In this document: piece by piece, positions 1 through 8,089 of the stretch
Position numbering within the stretch: position 1 is the stretch's first letter
How the letters are laid out: every line of letters begins with the position of its first letter
Origin: Amycolatopsis deserti
GTDB taxonomy: Bacteria; Actinomycetota; Actinomycetes; Mycobacteriales; Pseudonocardiaceae
Assembly: GCF_014653945.1 (NCBI RefSeq)
Contig: NZ_BNAU01000003.1
Coordinates: forward strand, 186,001 to 250,000
Reading direction: 5' to 3'
Length of the DNA: 64,000 nucleotides
Notes under the pieces: model-generated
Database searches by the model: none
Seen by the model: only the letters and a program-made list of their open reading frames with translations
Told to the model about the DNA's origin: nothing
Program-made: the position numbers and the translations under genes

Positions 1-470
1 GAGTTGACCCCGTTCGGGCCGAGCGACCGGCTGATCTTGTCCAGGCTGTCGTAGAGCTGGTCGACCTCGATCGGCACCGCGGTCTTCTCCAGCGGGATGG
101 TGGCGCCCTCGCTGATCACCGGGCCGCCGGTGTAGGCCGGGGCGAGCTGCACGTACCGGTCGCTGACCAGCGACGGCGCCACGATCGCGGCCTGCGCGTC
201 GGCGGGCACCTGCACCGCGCGGTCGTACTCCATGACGACCTTGACCCGGTCGCCCATCGGCTCGACCGAGGTCACCTTGCCCATGTCCACGCCAAGCACC
301 CGCACGCTGTTGCCCACGTAGAGGCCGGTCGCGCTGGTGAAGTAGGCGGTGATGTGCTTGCGGTCGGCGTCCTTCAGGGTCCACCAGAGCACGCCGGCCA
401 CGACGAGACCGAGCGCGCACGCCGCGGCGACGCCGCGCGCGAGGGATCGGCCGAAGCGGGTCTCCGTCAT
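1..470 (-). CDS. MCE family protein MceD-like (3' part cut by window edge)
   Basis: N-terminal 156 codons of a Mce (mammalian cell entry) substrate-binding subunit of a lipid ABC importer; the rest lies left of the window. It opens with a short cytoplasmic start (MTETRFGRSLARG), one transmembrane helix (residues about 12-30) and then the MlaD/Mce beta domain with the typical 'GLYVGNSVRVLGVDMGKV' stretch and 'LVSDRYVQLAP'. The ATG (468-470) overlaps the TGA of the upstream mce gene as ATGA, as at several other junctions of this operon, so it is translationally coupled. Position as the fourth mce gene after two yrbE genes makes MceD the natural name. Mce proteins form a hexameric periplasm-spanning tube in mycobacteria; the substrate here is unknown. 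Confidence 0.88.
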   Translation of the reverse strand, partial: MTETRFGRSLARGVAAACALGLVVAGVLWWTLKDADRKHITAYFTSATGLYVGNSVRVLGVDMGKVTSVEPMGDRVKVVMEYDRAVQVPADAQAAIVAPSLVSDRYVQLAPAYTGGPVISEGATIPLEKTAVPIEVDQLYDSLDKISRSLGPNGVN

Positions 471-1453
471 TTCTGGTTGCACCCCTCTTCGTTCAGGGGG
501 CCGATCGAGGGCAGGATCAGACCACAGATGTAGTTGTCGAACCAGTGCCCGTTGCCGACGGTGTTGGTGAACACCCGGATGTAGGGCGCGAAGCGGGCGA
601 TGCCCTGGGCCAGGTTGTCCTGGTTGCGCTGCAGCATCGCGGTCAGCTGGTCCAGCGAGGTCAGCACCGGCGTCAGCTGCGCGTCGTTGTCGCTGACCAG
701 GCCCTGCAGCTGCCGGGACAGCTCCTGCGAGCCGGTCAGCAGCGTCGAGATCGCCTGCTCGCGGGCGGCGACCTCCTGCAGCACCAGGTTGCCGTCCTGC
801 AGCAACCGGGTGAGCTGCTGGTCGCGGTCGGCCAGCGTCTGCGAGATCTGGTTGGTGTTCTGCAGCAGCTGCGCCAGCTCGGTGTCCCGCTTGGCGATCG
901 TGTCGGACAGCTGGGACAGGCCGTTGAGCGCGCCGCGCACGTTGTCCGAGGTGCCGGACAGCGTCTGGGACAGCACGTCGAAGGATTGGGCCAGCTGGTC
1001 CGTGTCGATGTCGTTGACCGTCGTGGACAGGTCCCGGAACGCGTCCAGCACGTCGTAGGGCGCCAGCGTCCGTTCCTTCGGGATCGGCGTGCCCGGGTCG
1101 AGCGCCTTCTCCCCGACCGGGTCCAGCGCCAGGTACTTCTGGCCGAGCAGCGTCTTGATCTTGATCGCCGCCGCGGTCTTGTCACCGAGCCAGGTGTCCT
1201 TGACCTTGAACGTCACCTTCACCGACGCGCCGTCCAGCGTCACGTCGGTGACCTTGCCGACCTTCACCCCGGCGACGCGCACCTCGTCGTCGGCCTTCAG
1301 GCCGGCCGCCTCGGTGAACTCCGCCTCGTAGCTCGTCCCGGCGCCGATGATGGGCAGGTCGTCGGCGTTGAGCGCGGCGATGAAGCCGAGCAGCATCAGC
1401 ACGAGGCCGACGGCCGCGATCGGCACCGGGTTGCGGGACTGGAAGCTCCTCAT
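467..1453 (-). CDS. MCE family protein MceC-like
   Basis: Third Mce subunit, 328 aa. An N-terminal transmembrane helix (about residues 10-30, AAVGLVLMLLGFIAAL) anchors it; the MlaD/Mce domain follows ('GLKADDEVRVAGVKVGKV', 'LLGQKYLALDP'), then a long alpha-helical, Gln/Asp-rich segment typical of the MceC/D needle region and a C-terminal part with two cysteines. Two starts are possible: GTG at 1462 has its AGGGAG almost touching it, whereas ATG at 1453 has AGGGAG about 11 nt upstream and forms the ATGA overlap with the preceding stop seen elsewhere in the operon, so 1453 is chosen. Function: probable lipid or sterol uptake with YrbE permeases and MceG. Confidence 0.88.
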   Translation of the reverse strand: MRSFQSRNPVPIAAVGLVLMLLGFIAALNADDLPIIGAGTSYEAEFTEAAGLKADDEVRVAGVKVGKVTDVTLDGASVKVTFKVKDTWLGDKTAAAIKIKTLLGQKYLALDPVGEKALDPGTPIPKERTLAPYDVLDAFRDLSTTVNDIDTDQLAQSFDVLSQTLSGTSDNVRGALNGLSQLSDTIAKRDTELAQLLQNTNQISQTLADRDQQLTRLLQDGNLVLQEVAAREQAISTLLTGSQELSRQLQGLVSDNDAQLTPVLTSLDQLTAMLQRNQDNLAQGIARFAPYIRVFTNTVGNGHWFDNYICGLILPSIGPLNEEGCNQK

Positions 1454-2475
1454 GATCCGCACCGCTCCCTGGTCACCGGCATGATCGGCAGGTTGATCTC
1501 CTGGTTGATCAGCGGCGGCAGCGACACGCTCCCGGTCGCCGAGCAGAGGTAGAAGTTGAACCAGGAACCGTAGTCGGCCGTGCGCGCCAGCGTCGTGACC
1601 TTCTGCGGCAGGAACTGGATGAAGTGCTCCACCAGTGGCTCGCTGTCGTTGAGGTTCTGGGCGAGCCCGCCCAGCGCCGAGATGTCGTTCTTCAGCGGTT
1701 CGCGTGCCTCGTCCAGGAAGCCCGCGGTCGTGGTGGCCAGGCCGCCCAGCGCGTCGATCGCGTCGCCGATCGAGTCGCGGTCCTGCGCCAGGCCGGTGGT
1801 CAGCCGCTGCAGCTTGTCGATCAGGTCGGTCAGCTGCGGGGTGTGCGCGTTGACCGCGTCCAGCACCGTGTTCAGGTTGGTCACCACCTGGCCGATCACC
1901 TGGTCCTTCTGCGCGATCGTGGTGGTCAGCGACGCGGTGTGGGCGAGCAGGCTGTCGATCGTGCCGCCCTCGCCCTGCAGCACCTGGATCAGCTCGTAGG
2001 ACAGCTTGTTGACGTCCTCCGGGTTGAGCGCGCGGAACAGCGGCTTGAACCCGTTGAACAGCTCGTCGAGGTCCAGGGCCGGCGTGGTGCGCTCGAGCGG
2101 GATGGTGCTGCCCGGCTTGAGCGTGCCCTCGCCGGTGCCCTGCCCGAGCGAGAGGTACCGCTGGCCGACCAGGTTGCGGTACTTGATCTGCACCGTCACC
2201 CCGGCGGGCAGGGTGCGGCCCTGGTCGACCTCGAAGTCGATCTGGGCCTGGCGCCGGTCGACGATCTTGACGTTCGTGACCTGGCCGACCTTCACGCCGG
2301 CGATGCGGACGTCGTCACCGGGCAGCACGAGCGTCGCGTCGGTGAAGCGCGCGCTGTACCCGGTGGTGTCCTGGGTGTTGATGTTGGCGATGCTGATGCC
2401 GAGGATCGCCGTGAACAGCACGGTGATCACGATGAAGATGGTCAGCTTGACCAGCGGCGCGACCAGTCCCCTCAC
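1450..2475 (-). CDS. MCE family protein MceB-like
   Basis: Second Mce subunit, 341 aa. One N-terminal transmembrane helix (about residues 8-30), then the Mce domain with 'DDVRIAGVKVGQV' and 'LVGQRYLSLGQG', a helical central segment and a Cys-containing C-terminus ('SWFNFYLCSATG', 'RERCGS'). Start ATG overlaps the TGA of the upstream mceA as ATGA (2472-2475), which fixes the start. It is one of the different Mce subunits expected in the hetero-hexameric tube of actinobacterial Mce importers. No catalytic activity is expected; substrate is not predictable from sequence. Confidence 0.9.
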   Translation of the reverse strand: MRGLVAPLVKLTIFIVITVLFTAILGISIANINTQDTTGYSARFTDATLVLPGDDVRIAGVKVGQVTNVKIVDRRQAQIDFEVDQGRTLPAGVTVQIKYRNLVGQRYLSLGQGTGEGTLKPGSTIPLERTTPALDLDELFNGFKPLFRALNPEDVNKLSYELIQVLQGEGGTIDSLLAHTASLTTTIAQKDQVIGQVVTNLNTVLDAVNAHTPQLTDLIDKLQRLTTGLAQDRDSIGDAIDALGGLATTTAGFLDEAREPLKNDISALGGLAQNLNDSEPLVEHFIQFLPQKVTTLARTADYGSWFNFYLCSATGSVSLPPLINQEINLPIMPVTRERCGS

Positions 2476-3809
2476 TTGACCGTCACCTCCGCACCCCGGT
2501 AGAGCGGGCCCACGAGCAGGCCGGACCAGCCCGGCATGGCCGCCGGGTCGAGGCCGACCTGCGGGCCGACGAGCTGGGACAGGAAGTCGAGTTCGGCCCG
2601 GCTGTTGGCCGGGTTGCCGCCCGCCGCGCCACCGCCGCCGTTGTAACCGCCGGCGTCGGCGATCGTGTTGGCCGGCTGCAGGCCGTCACTGGCCGGACGC
2701 GAGCCCGGGGTCGGCTGGGCGCCGTCCTTGATCGGGCCCTCCGGCGGGTACTGCGGGAACGGCTGCGGGAACTGCTTGACGTTGTAGCAGCGCGGGCCCC
2801 GCTTGTCCTCGAAGCGCGGCTCGTCGCGGCCGGCCACGTACGGCCCGCGGGTGGTGACGATCTCGATCGTCGCGTGCAGGCCCGGCTGGTTCGTGCCCTT
2901 GCCCAGCGCCTGGTCCACGTAGGGCACCAGCTCCGCCATCGACCCGAACAGGCACGGGTACTCCGGCGCGTACTTCGCCAGCAACTCGGCCGTCGGGCGC
3001 GAGTTCTCGGCCAGGCTGATCAGGTTGCTCGCGTTCGCGCTCACGAACGATTCCAGGGTCTGCGAGGCGGCGGTCACGTTGGCGTAGAGGGCCTGCAGGT
3101 TCTGCTGCTCGTCGAACACCGTCTTCGTCGTGGTGGACAGGTTGTCCAGCGTCTGCACCAGGTCCGGCGCCGCGTCGGACAGGTTGTCGGAGAACTTCGC
3201 CAGCTCCCGCAGGTTCTCCCGCAGCTGCGGCAGGTGCGGGTTCAGGTCGCCGAAGTAGGTGCCCAGCTCGGACAGGGTCTGCCCGAGCGTCTCGCCGCGG
3301 CCCTGCAGCGCGGTGGAGATCGCGGTCAGCGTGCTGGACAGTTTCTCCGGCTGCACGGCCTGCAGCACCGGCAGCAGGTTGTCCAGCGCCTGCGACAGCT
3401 GGACGGCGTTCTGCGTGCGGTCCTCCGGGATCACGTCACCCGCCGCGATCGTCTGCGCCGACGGCCGCTCCGGGATCTCCAGCGACACGTACCGCTCGCC
3501 GAACAACGTCTTCGGCAGGAACCGGGCGCTGACGTTCTGCGGGATCAGCTTCGCCGACTCCGGGTCGAGCGCGAGCGTCAGCGTGGCGCCGTCGGCGCTC
3601 GCGTCGATCGACTTCACCGAACCGACGATCAGCCCGCGCACCTTGACGTCCGACTGCGGCAGCAGCTGGTTGCCGACCTCGCCGGCCTGCAGCTTCACCT
3701 CGACCGTCGGCGTGAACGCCCGGTTGTACATGGCGATCGACAGCGTGACGCCCGCCGCGAGCACCACGATCAGGAGCAGGCCCAGCAGCCTGCGACGCAA
3801 GGTCACCAC
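2472..3809 (-). CDS. MCE family protein MceA-like
   Basis: First Mce subunit of the operon, 445 aa. It begins with a basic start and a transmembrane helix (LLGLLLIVVLAAGVTLSIAMY, roughly residues 8-28), followed by the Mce domain ('SDVKVRGLIVGSVKSI', 'LFGERYVSLEIP'), a long helical region, and a low-complexity C-terminal stretch rich in Gly, Asn and Pro (about residues 355-405) before a conserved tail 'PLYRGAEVTVK'. It lies 7 nt downstream of the second yrbE gene. MceA proteins begin the mce gene string in mycobacteria and other actinobacteria, matching its position here. Confidence 0.9.
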   Translation of the reverse strand: MVTLRRRLLGLLLIVVLAAGVTLSIAMYNRAFTPTVEVKLQAGEVGNQLLPQSDVKVRGLIVGSVKSIDASADGATLTLALDPESAKLIPQNVSARFLPKTLFGERYVSLEIPERPSAQTIAAGDVIPEDRTQNAVQLSQALDNLLPVLQAVQPEKLSSTLTAISTALQGRGETLGQTLSELGTYFGDLNPHLPQLRENLRELAKFSDNLSDAAPDLVQTLDNLSTTTKTVFDEQQNLQALYANVTAASQTLESFVSANASNLISLAENSRPTAELLAKYAPEYPCLFGSMAELVPYVDQALGKGTNQPGLHATIEIVTTRGPYVAGRDEPRFEDKRGPRCYNVKQFPQPFPQYPPEGPIKDGAQPTPGSRPASDGLQPANTIADAGGYNGGGGAAGGNPANSRAELDFLSQLVGPQVGLDPAAMPGWSGLLVGPLYRGAEVTVK

Positions 3810-3816
3810 GGTGTCC

Positions 3817-4656
3817 TCACCCCGCGATCCGGACCGTCACCGAGGTCCCCCAGATGGCGAACCCGATGAAGAAGTTGATGATGGCGACCGTGACGATGCT
3901 CAGCCGCACCGCGCGGCCCACCGCCACACCCACGCCCGCCGGGCCGCCCGAGGCGCGGTACCCGAAGTAGCAGTGGGTCAGGATGATCACGACGCTGAAT
4001 ATCAGCACCTTGATGAACGAGTAGAAGACGTCCTCGGGAGGTAGGAACAGGTTGAAGTAGTGGTCGTACGTGCCTTCGGACTGCCCGTAGATGTAGATGA
4101 CCACCAGCCGGGACGCCAGGTACGACGACAGCAGGCCGATCACGTACAGCGGGATGACCGCGACGAACCCGGCGATGATCCGGGTGGTCACCAGGTAGGG
4201 CAGGCTCGGCACGCCCATCACCTCGAGCGCGTCGATCTCCTCCGAGATCCGCATCGCGCCCAGCTGGGCGGTGAACCCGGCGCCGACCGTCGCCGACAAC
4301 GCCAGTCCCGCGACCAGCGGCGCGATCTCGCGGGTGTTGAAGAACGCCGTCAGGAACCCGGTGAACGCCGACGTGCCGATCGAGTTCAGGGCCGAGTAGC
4401 CCTGGAGGCCGACCAGCACACCGGTGAACAGGGTCAGGCCGATCATCACGCCGACCGTGCCGCCGATGACCGCCAGCGATCCGGAGCCGAAGCTCACCTC
4501 CGCCAGCAGCCGCAGGACCTCTTTGGTGTACCGGCGGATCGTGCGCGGCGTCCACGCCAGCGCACGGATGTAGAACGACATCTGATCGCCGAAGTTGTCC
4601 AGGATCTCCAGTGGACGGTGGGCGATCCGCTTCGCCGTCTGACCGATGCTCGCCAT
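3817..4656 (-). CDS. YrbE-type Mce ABC transporter permease (second, YrbEB)
   Basis: MlaE/YrbE permease, 279 aa, inner-membrane half of the Mce lipid importer. Five or so hydrophobic segments are visible (for example 'LAVIGGTVGVMIGLTLFTG', 'IIAGFVAVIPLYVIGLLSSY', 'VVIILTHCYFGYRASGGPAGVG'). The conserved MlaE coupling-helix motif is seen as 'AQLGAMRISEEIDALEVMG' at about residues 130-150, the site that contacts the ATPase. It starts 2 nt after the first yrbE gene stops, so the two permeases are co-translated and probably form a heterodimer with MceG. Confidence 0.93.
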   Translation of the reverse strand: MASIGQTAKRIAHRPLEILDNFGDQMSFYIRALAWTPRTIRRYTKEVLRLLAEVSFGSGSLAVIGGTVGVMIGLTLFTGVLVGLQGYSALNSIGTSAFTGFLTAFFNTREIAPLVAGLALSATVGAGFTAQLGAMRISEEIDALEVMGVPSLPYLVTTRIIAGFVAVIPLYVIGLLSSYLASRLVVIYIYGQSEGTYDHYFNLFLPPEDVFYSFIKVLIFSVVIILTHCYFGYRASGGPAGVGVAVGRAVRLSIVTVAIINFFIGFAIWGTSVTVRIAG

Positions 4657-4658
4657 GA

Positions 4659-5453
4659 TCAGCTCAGCTTTCCGGGGACGATCTGCAGGTAGATGAGCGT
4701 GATGACGAAGTTCACGACGAACAGCATCAGGAACGTGATGACGACGGACTGGTTCACCGCGTCACCCACGCCCTTCGGTCCGCCGGCGGGGTTCAGCCCG
4801 CGGTAGGCGGCGACCACGGCCGCGATGAAGCCGAAGATGAGCGCCTTGATCTCGCCGACCCACAGGTCGGGCAGCTGCGCCAGCGCCGAGAAGCTCGCCA
4901 GGTACGCGCCCGGCGTGCCGCCCTGCAGCACGACGTTGAAGAAGTAACCGCCGAGCACGCCGATGACGCTGACCATGCCGTTGAGCAGCAACGCGACGAG
5001 CATCGACGCGAGCACGCGCGGCACGATCAGCCGCTGCACCGCGGAGACGCCGAGCACCTCCATCGCGTCGATCTCCTCGCGGATCGTGCGCGCGCCGATG
5101 TCCGCGCAGATCGCGCTGCCGCCGGCGCCCGCGACGAGCAGCGCGGTCACCAGCGGGGCGGCCTGCTGCACGGTCGCGAGCACGCTGCCGGCGCCGGTGT
5201 AGGACTGCGCGCCGAGCTGACGCGCGAGCGAGCCGAACTGCAGCGAGATGACCGCGCCGAACGGGATCGCGACGAGGGCCGTGGGCAGGATCGTGACGCT
5301 CGCGATGAACCACGACTGCTGGATGAACTCCCGCAACTGGAACGGCCGCTGGAAGAACCCGCGGATGATGTCCAGCCCGAGGGCGAACAACTTCCCGGTC
5401 TCACGCAGCATTCCGAGTCCGGGAACCTTGGCCGGGGAGGCCGTCGAGCTCAT
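4659..5453 (-). CDS. YrbE-type Mce ABC transporter permease (first, YrbEA)
   Basis: MlaE/YrbE permease, 264 aa. The EExDAxxVxG coupling motif is present ('TIREEIDAMEVLGVSAVQ'), as is the conserved glycine-rich end 'YRGLNPAGGPKGVGDAVN' before the last transmembrane helix. Its ATG overlaps the TGA of the upstream ATPase gene as ATGA (5450-5453). The direct linkage ATPase, permease, permease, then mce genes gives a complete importer in one transcription unit. Confidence 0.93.
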   Translation of the reverse strand: MSSTASPAKVPGLGMLRETGKLFALGLDIIRGFFQRPFQLREFIQQSWFIASVTILPTALVAIPFGAVISLQFGSLARQLGAQSYTGAGSVLATVQQAAPLVTALLVAGAGGSAICADIGARTIREEIDAMEVLGVSAVQRLIVPRVLASMLVALLLNGMVSVIGVLGGYFFNVVLQGGTPGAYLASFSALAQLPDLWVGEIKALIFGFIAAVVAAYRGLNPAGGPKGVGDAVNQSVVITFLMLFVVNFVITLIYLQIVPGKLS

Positions 5454-6622
5454 GCCTCACCGGCCCCCGGGCCGCGCAGCCGGTCGGTGGTCTCGGTTCT
5501 GGACCAGCCCGACTGCGGCATGCGGGCGATCTCGTCCTGCGGCAGCTGCCCCTGGTGCTGCGTCGGCAGCGGCTGGGTGGGGGCGGCGTGCCGGCTGCCG
5601 GTGACCACCGCTCGGCGCGGCGTGACGCCGTAGTGGCGCTGCTCCTCCGGGGACAGGGACTCGATGATCCCCTCCTGCGCGGCGGGCGGCAGCGTGTGCA
5701 GGATCTTCATGACCCGGTCCTTGCGCCGGATCGCACCCTGCCGGGTCGGCACGCCCGGCGTCGGCTGCATCTGGGCCGGGATACCGGTGACGTCCTCGAC
5801 ACCGCCGGCGTGGTGGCCGGCCTCGAACATGGCGCGCTCGGCGGCCATCTGGGCGGTGTCCTTCTCCTCGGACATGCCGATCGGGCCGTCCATCCGGCCG
5901 TTGAGGAACTGCTTGACGACCGGCTCCTCGCTGGTCAGCAGCACCTCGCGGGGACCGAACATGACCAGCTCCTTGCGGAACAGCATGCCCAGGTTGTCCG
6001 GCACCGTGCGGGCCAGGTTGATGTTGTGCGTGACGATCAGGAACGTCGCGTCGATCTGCGCGTTGACGTCGATGAACAGCTGCGAGATGTAGGTGGTGCG
6101 GACCGGGTCCAGGCCGGAGTCCGGCTCGTCGACCAGGATGATCTCCGGGTCCAGCACGAGGGCGCGGGCCAGGCCGGCGCGCTTGCGCATACCGCCCGAG
6201 ATCTCGCCCGGCAGCTTCTTCTCGGCGCCGGCCAAACCGGTCATCTCGAGCTTTTCCAGCACGATCCGGCGGATCTCGGTCTCGGATTTCTTGGTGTGCT
6301 CGCGCAGCGGGAAGGCGACGTTGTCGTAGAGGTTCATCGAGCCGAACAGCGCGCCGTCCTGGAACAGCACACCGAACAGTTTTCGCGTTTCGTAGAGCTT
6401 GTGCTCGCTGCAGCGCACGATGTCCACGCCGTTGATGACGCACTTGCCCCGGTCGGGCTTGAGCAGCCCGATCATGGACTTCAGGAACACCGACTTACCG
6501 GTGCCCGACGGGCCCAGCATGACCGACACCTCGCCCGGAGGCAGTGTCAAGGTCACGTCCCGCCAAATGGTCTGCCGCCCGAAGGACTTGGTCAGACCCT
6601 CGATGACCACCTCGGCACCCAT
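5450..6622 (-). CDS. mceG: MceG/Mkl-type ATPase of the Mce importer
   Basis: ABC ATPase, 390 aa, that powers Mce lipid uptake. Walker A is 'GPSGTGKSV', the Q-loop follows at 'VLFQDGALFGSM', the signature is 'EISGGMRKRAGLARAL', Walker B 'IILVDEPDSGLDP' and the switch His 'IVTHNINLART'. The ABC domain takes about residues 1-250; the remaining 140 residues form the long C-terminal tail characteristic of MceG/Mkl proteins. Start ATG at 6622 is preceded by GGGAGG at a good distance; a longer frame reaching 6694 has no better site. In Mycobacterium tuberculosis mkl also lies near rplJ-rplL but apart from mce genes; here it leads the mce operon. Confidence 0.92.
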   Translation of the reverse strand: MGAEVVIEGLTKSFGRQTIWRDVTLTLPPGEVSVMLGPSGTGKSVFLKSMIGLLKPDRGKCVINGVDIVRCSEHKLYETRKLFGVLFQDGALFGSMNLYDNVAFPLREHTKKSETEIRRIVLEKLEMTGLAGAEKKLPGEISGGMRKRAGLARALVLDPEIILVDEPDSGLDPVRTTYISQLFIDVNAQIDATFLIVTHNINLARTVPDNLGMLFRKELVMFGPREVLLTSEEPVVKQFLNGRMDGPIGMSEEKDTAQMAAERAMFEAGHHAGGVEDVTGIPAQMQPTPGVPTRQGAIRRKDRVMKILHTLPPAAQEGIIESLSPEEQRHYGVTPRRAVVTGSRHAAPTQPLPTQHQGQLPQDEIARMPQSGWSRTETTDRLRGPGAGEA

Positions 6623-6753
6623 CGAACCTCCCGCAGCTCCGACGCCGTGGATCAACACCCTGGCACACGCCTGCCCGGCGTCAACAGGGTGCAACGAGTC
6701 AAGTCCCGAGCAGGTTACTCATGAGTTTTTCAAGCCACAATCCAGGTGATGAG

Positions 6754-6790
6754 AAAAAGGCGGGCCACCCTGTGGGTGACCCGCCTTTTT
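6754..6790 (-). terminator. Rho-independent terminator after rplL
   Basis: Hairpin with arms 6754-6770 and 6774-6790 (one mismatch), flanked on both strands by a run of five A or T. On the minus strand it reads through a GC-rich stem into TTTTTC, just after the rplL stop. It separates the rplJ-rplL transcript from the mce operon. The 130 bp between it and the mceG start presumably carries the mce promoter; no convincing -35/-10 pair was found there. Confidence 0.85.
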
Positions 6791-6809
6791 CGAGATGCGA
6801 AATTCGCGA

Positions 6810-7202
6810 CTACTTGACGCTGACCTTGGCGCCGGCAGCCTCGAGCTTCTCCTTGGCCGCGTTGGCGGCGTCCTTGTCGACCTTCTCCAGGAGCGGCTTC
6901 GGGGCGCCCTCGACGAGCTCCTTGGCCTCCTTCAGGCCCAGACCGGAGACGACCTCGCGGACGACCTTGATGACCTGGATCTTCTTGTCGCCGGCACCCT
7001 CGAGGATGACGTCGAACTCGTCCTTCTCCTCCTCGGCCGGAGCGCCCGCGGCGGCGGCACCCGGGGCGGCCGCGACGGCGGCGACCGGGGCGGCGGCGGT
7101 GACGTCGAAGGTCTCCTCGAACTTCTTCACGAAGTCCGAGAGCTCCAGCAGGGTCAGCTCCTTGAACGCGTCGAGCAGTTCGTCGGTGCTCAGCTTCGCC
7201 AT
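6810..7202 (-). CDS. rplL: 50S ribosomal protein L7/L12
   Basis: L7/L12 stalk protein, 130 aa, that recruits translation GTPases to the ribosome. The N-terminal dimerisation domain (residues 1-33, '[20 protein letters not shown]') is joined by an Ala/Gly/Pro-rich hinge (about 36-58) to the C-terminal factor-binding domain ('[26 protein letters not shown]'-type sequence, residues about 75-100). Length is normal. It lies 44 nt downstream of rplJ, with which it is co-transcribed, and ends in a strong terminator. Confidence 0.98.
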   Translation of the reverse strand: MAKLSTDELLDAFKELTLLELSDFVKKFEETFDVTAAAPVAAVAAAPGAAAAGAPAEEEKDEFDVILEGAGDKKIQVIKVVREVVSGLGLKEAKELVEGAPKPLLEKVDKDAANAAKEKLEAAGAKVSVK

Positions 7203-7246
7203 GATGGCGTTCCTTTCCTAACGGGTGGTACGGGGTGGGTGGTACG

Positions 7247-7783
7247 TCAGCTCTCGGCGGGTGCCTCGTCGCCCTGCTGCTTGTCGGCCAGGGCCTGCGC
7301 GAGGCGGGCGACCTGGGACGCCGGGGCCTGGAACAGCGCCGCGGCCTGGGACAGCTTGGCCTTGAACGCGCCTGCCGCCTTGGCGAGGAGAACCTCGCGG
7401 CTGTCGAGGTCGGCGATCTGGTTGACCTCGTCGACGGACAGCGGGCGGCCGTCCATGTAGCCGCCCTTGATGACCAGGGCGGCGTTGTCCTTGGCGAAGT
7501 TCTTCAGGGCCTTCGCGGCGTCGACCGGCTCACCCTGCACGAAGGCGATCGCGGTCGGGCCGACGAAGAGGTCCTGCAGACCCTCGATGCCGGCCTCTTC
7601 CGCGGCCCGCTGCACGAGGGTGTTCTTCGCAACCCGGTACTTGGCACTGGTGCCGAGAGCGCGGCGCAGCTGGGACAGCTGGGACACGGAGAGGCCGTTG
7701 TACTGCGTGACGACGGTGGCCGAGCTGTTGCGGAAGTGGTCCGCGATCTCGGCGACGGCCGCCACCTTGTCCGGCTTCGCCAT
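7247..7783 (-). CDS. rplJ: 50S ribosomal protein L10
   Basis: L10, 178 aa, base of the L7/L12 stalk. The sequence '[17 protein letters not shown]' opens the protein and '[18 protein letters not shown]' is the usual rRNA-binding region; the C-terminal helices that carry L12 dimers follow. The frame continues upstream to 8110, but the start at 7783 has AGGAGG at the right spacing and matches the family. The upstream 200 nt have the features of an L10 leader, implying autogenous control by the L10-L12 complex. Confidence 0.97.
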   Translation of the reverse strand: MAKPDKVAAVAEIADHFRNSSATVVTQYNGLSVSQLSQLRRALGTSAKYRVAKNTLVQRAAEEAGIEGLQDLFVGPTAIAFVQGEPVDAAKALKNFAKDNAALVIKGGYMDGRPLSVDEVNQIADLDSREVLLAKAAGAFKAKLSQAAALFQAPASQVARLAQALADKQQGDEAPAES

Positions 7784-7990
7784 GGGTCGCCTCCTCTCTT
7801 GGCTGGTATGACCGCCTTGTGCGAGGAGTCCCGGGAAGAAGAAAACGCCCACGCGCAGCAAGCACGGGGCGTTGAGGGCACACCGGGGTGCGCCGGCCTC
7901 GTTCTTCCTGCGCGGGCCGCCCCTTCTGCTCGGGGCACTTCGCTTCACGCCTGTGGGGGCGTGAAGAACCAGCGGTCTTCGGTAGAACCG
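7784..7990 (-). promoter_or_regulatory. L10 leader region with attenuator-like hairpin
   Basis: The transcribed leader of rplJ. It contains a GC-rich hairpin (7842-7873) whose minus-strand form is a stem closed by AACGCCC/GGGCGTT followed by TTTTCTTCTT, a plausible attenuator, and upstream sequence (around 7890-7975) with bulged stems of the kind bound by L10-L12 in bacterial L10 leaders. The assignment rests on position, length and the hairpin; no covariance search was done. Confidence 0.6.
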
Positions 7991-7996
7991 TCGTCC

Positions 7997-8002
7997 ATCG
8001 TA
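7997..8002 (-). promoter_or_regulatory. Candidate -10 box for rplJ-rplL
   Basis: Minus-strand TACGAT, a good match to the actinobacterial TAnnnT -10, placed about 214 nt upstream of rplJ so that the transcript would include the leader. No clear -35 is seen. It faces the plus-strand gene that starts near 8090, so this is a divergent promoter region. Confidence 0.4.
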
Positions 8003-8089
8003 CCTGGTGGTTTTCGTCCCCGACGCGGGGGCCGGTTTGCGCGGTGCGTGATGACTCGGCCACCGGGCGGCAGGCATCATGGGCGGGTG

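Noticed and set aside
6622..6750. Search for the mce operon promoter
   Set aside because: Candidates such as TTGACG with AGGGTG 17 nt downstream on the minus strand have poor -10 boxes; none is good enough to list.
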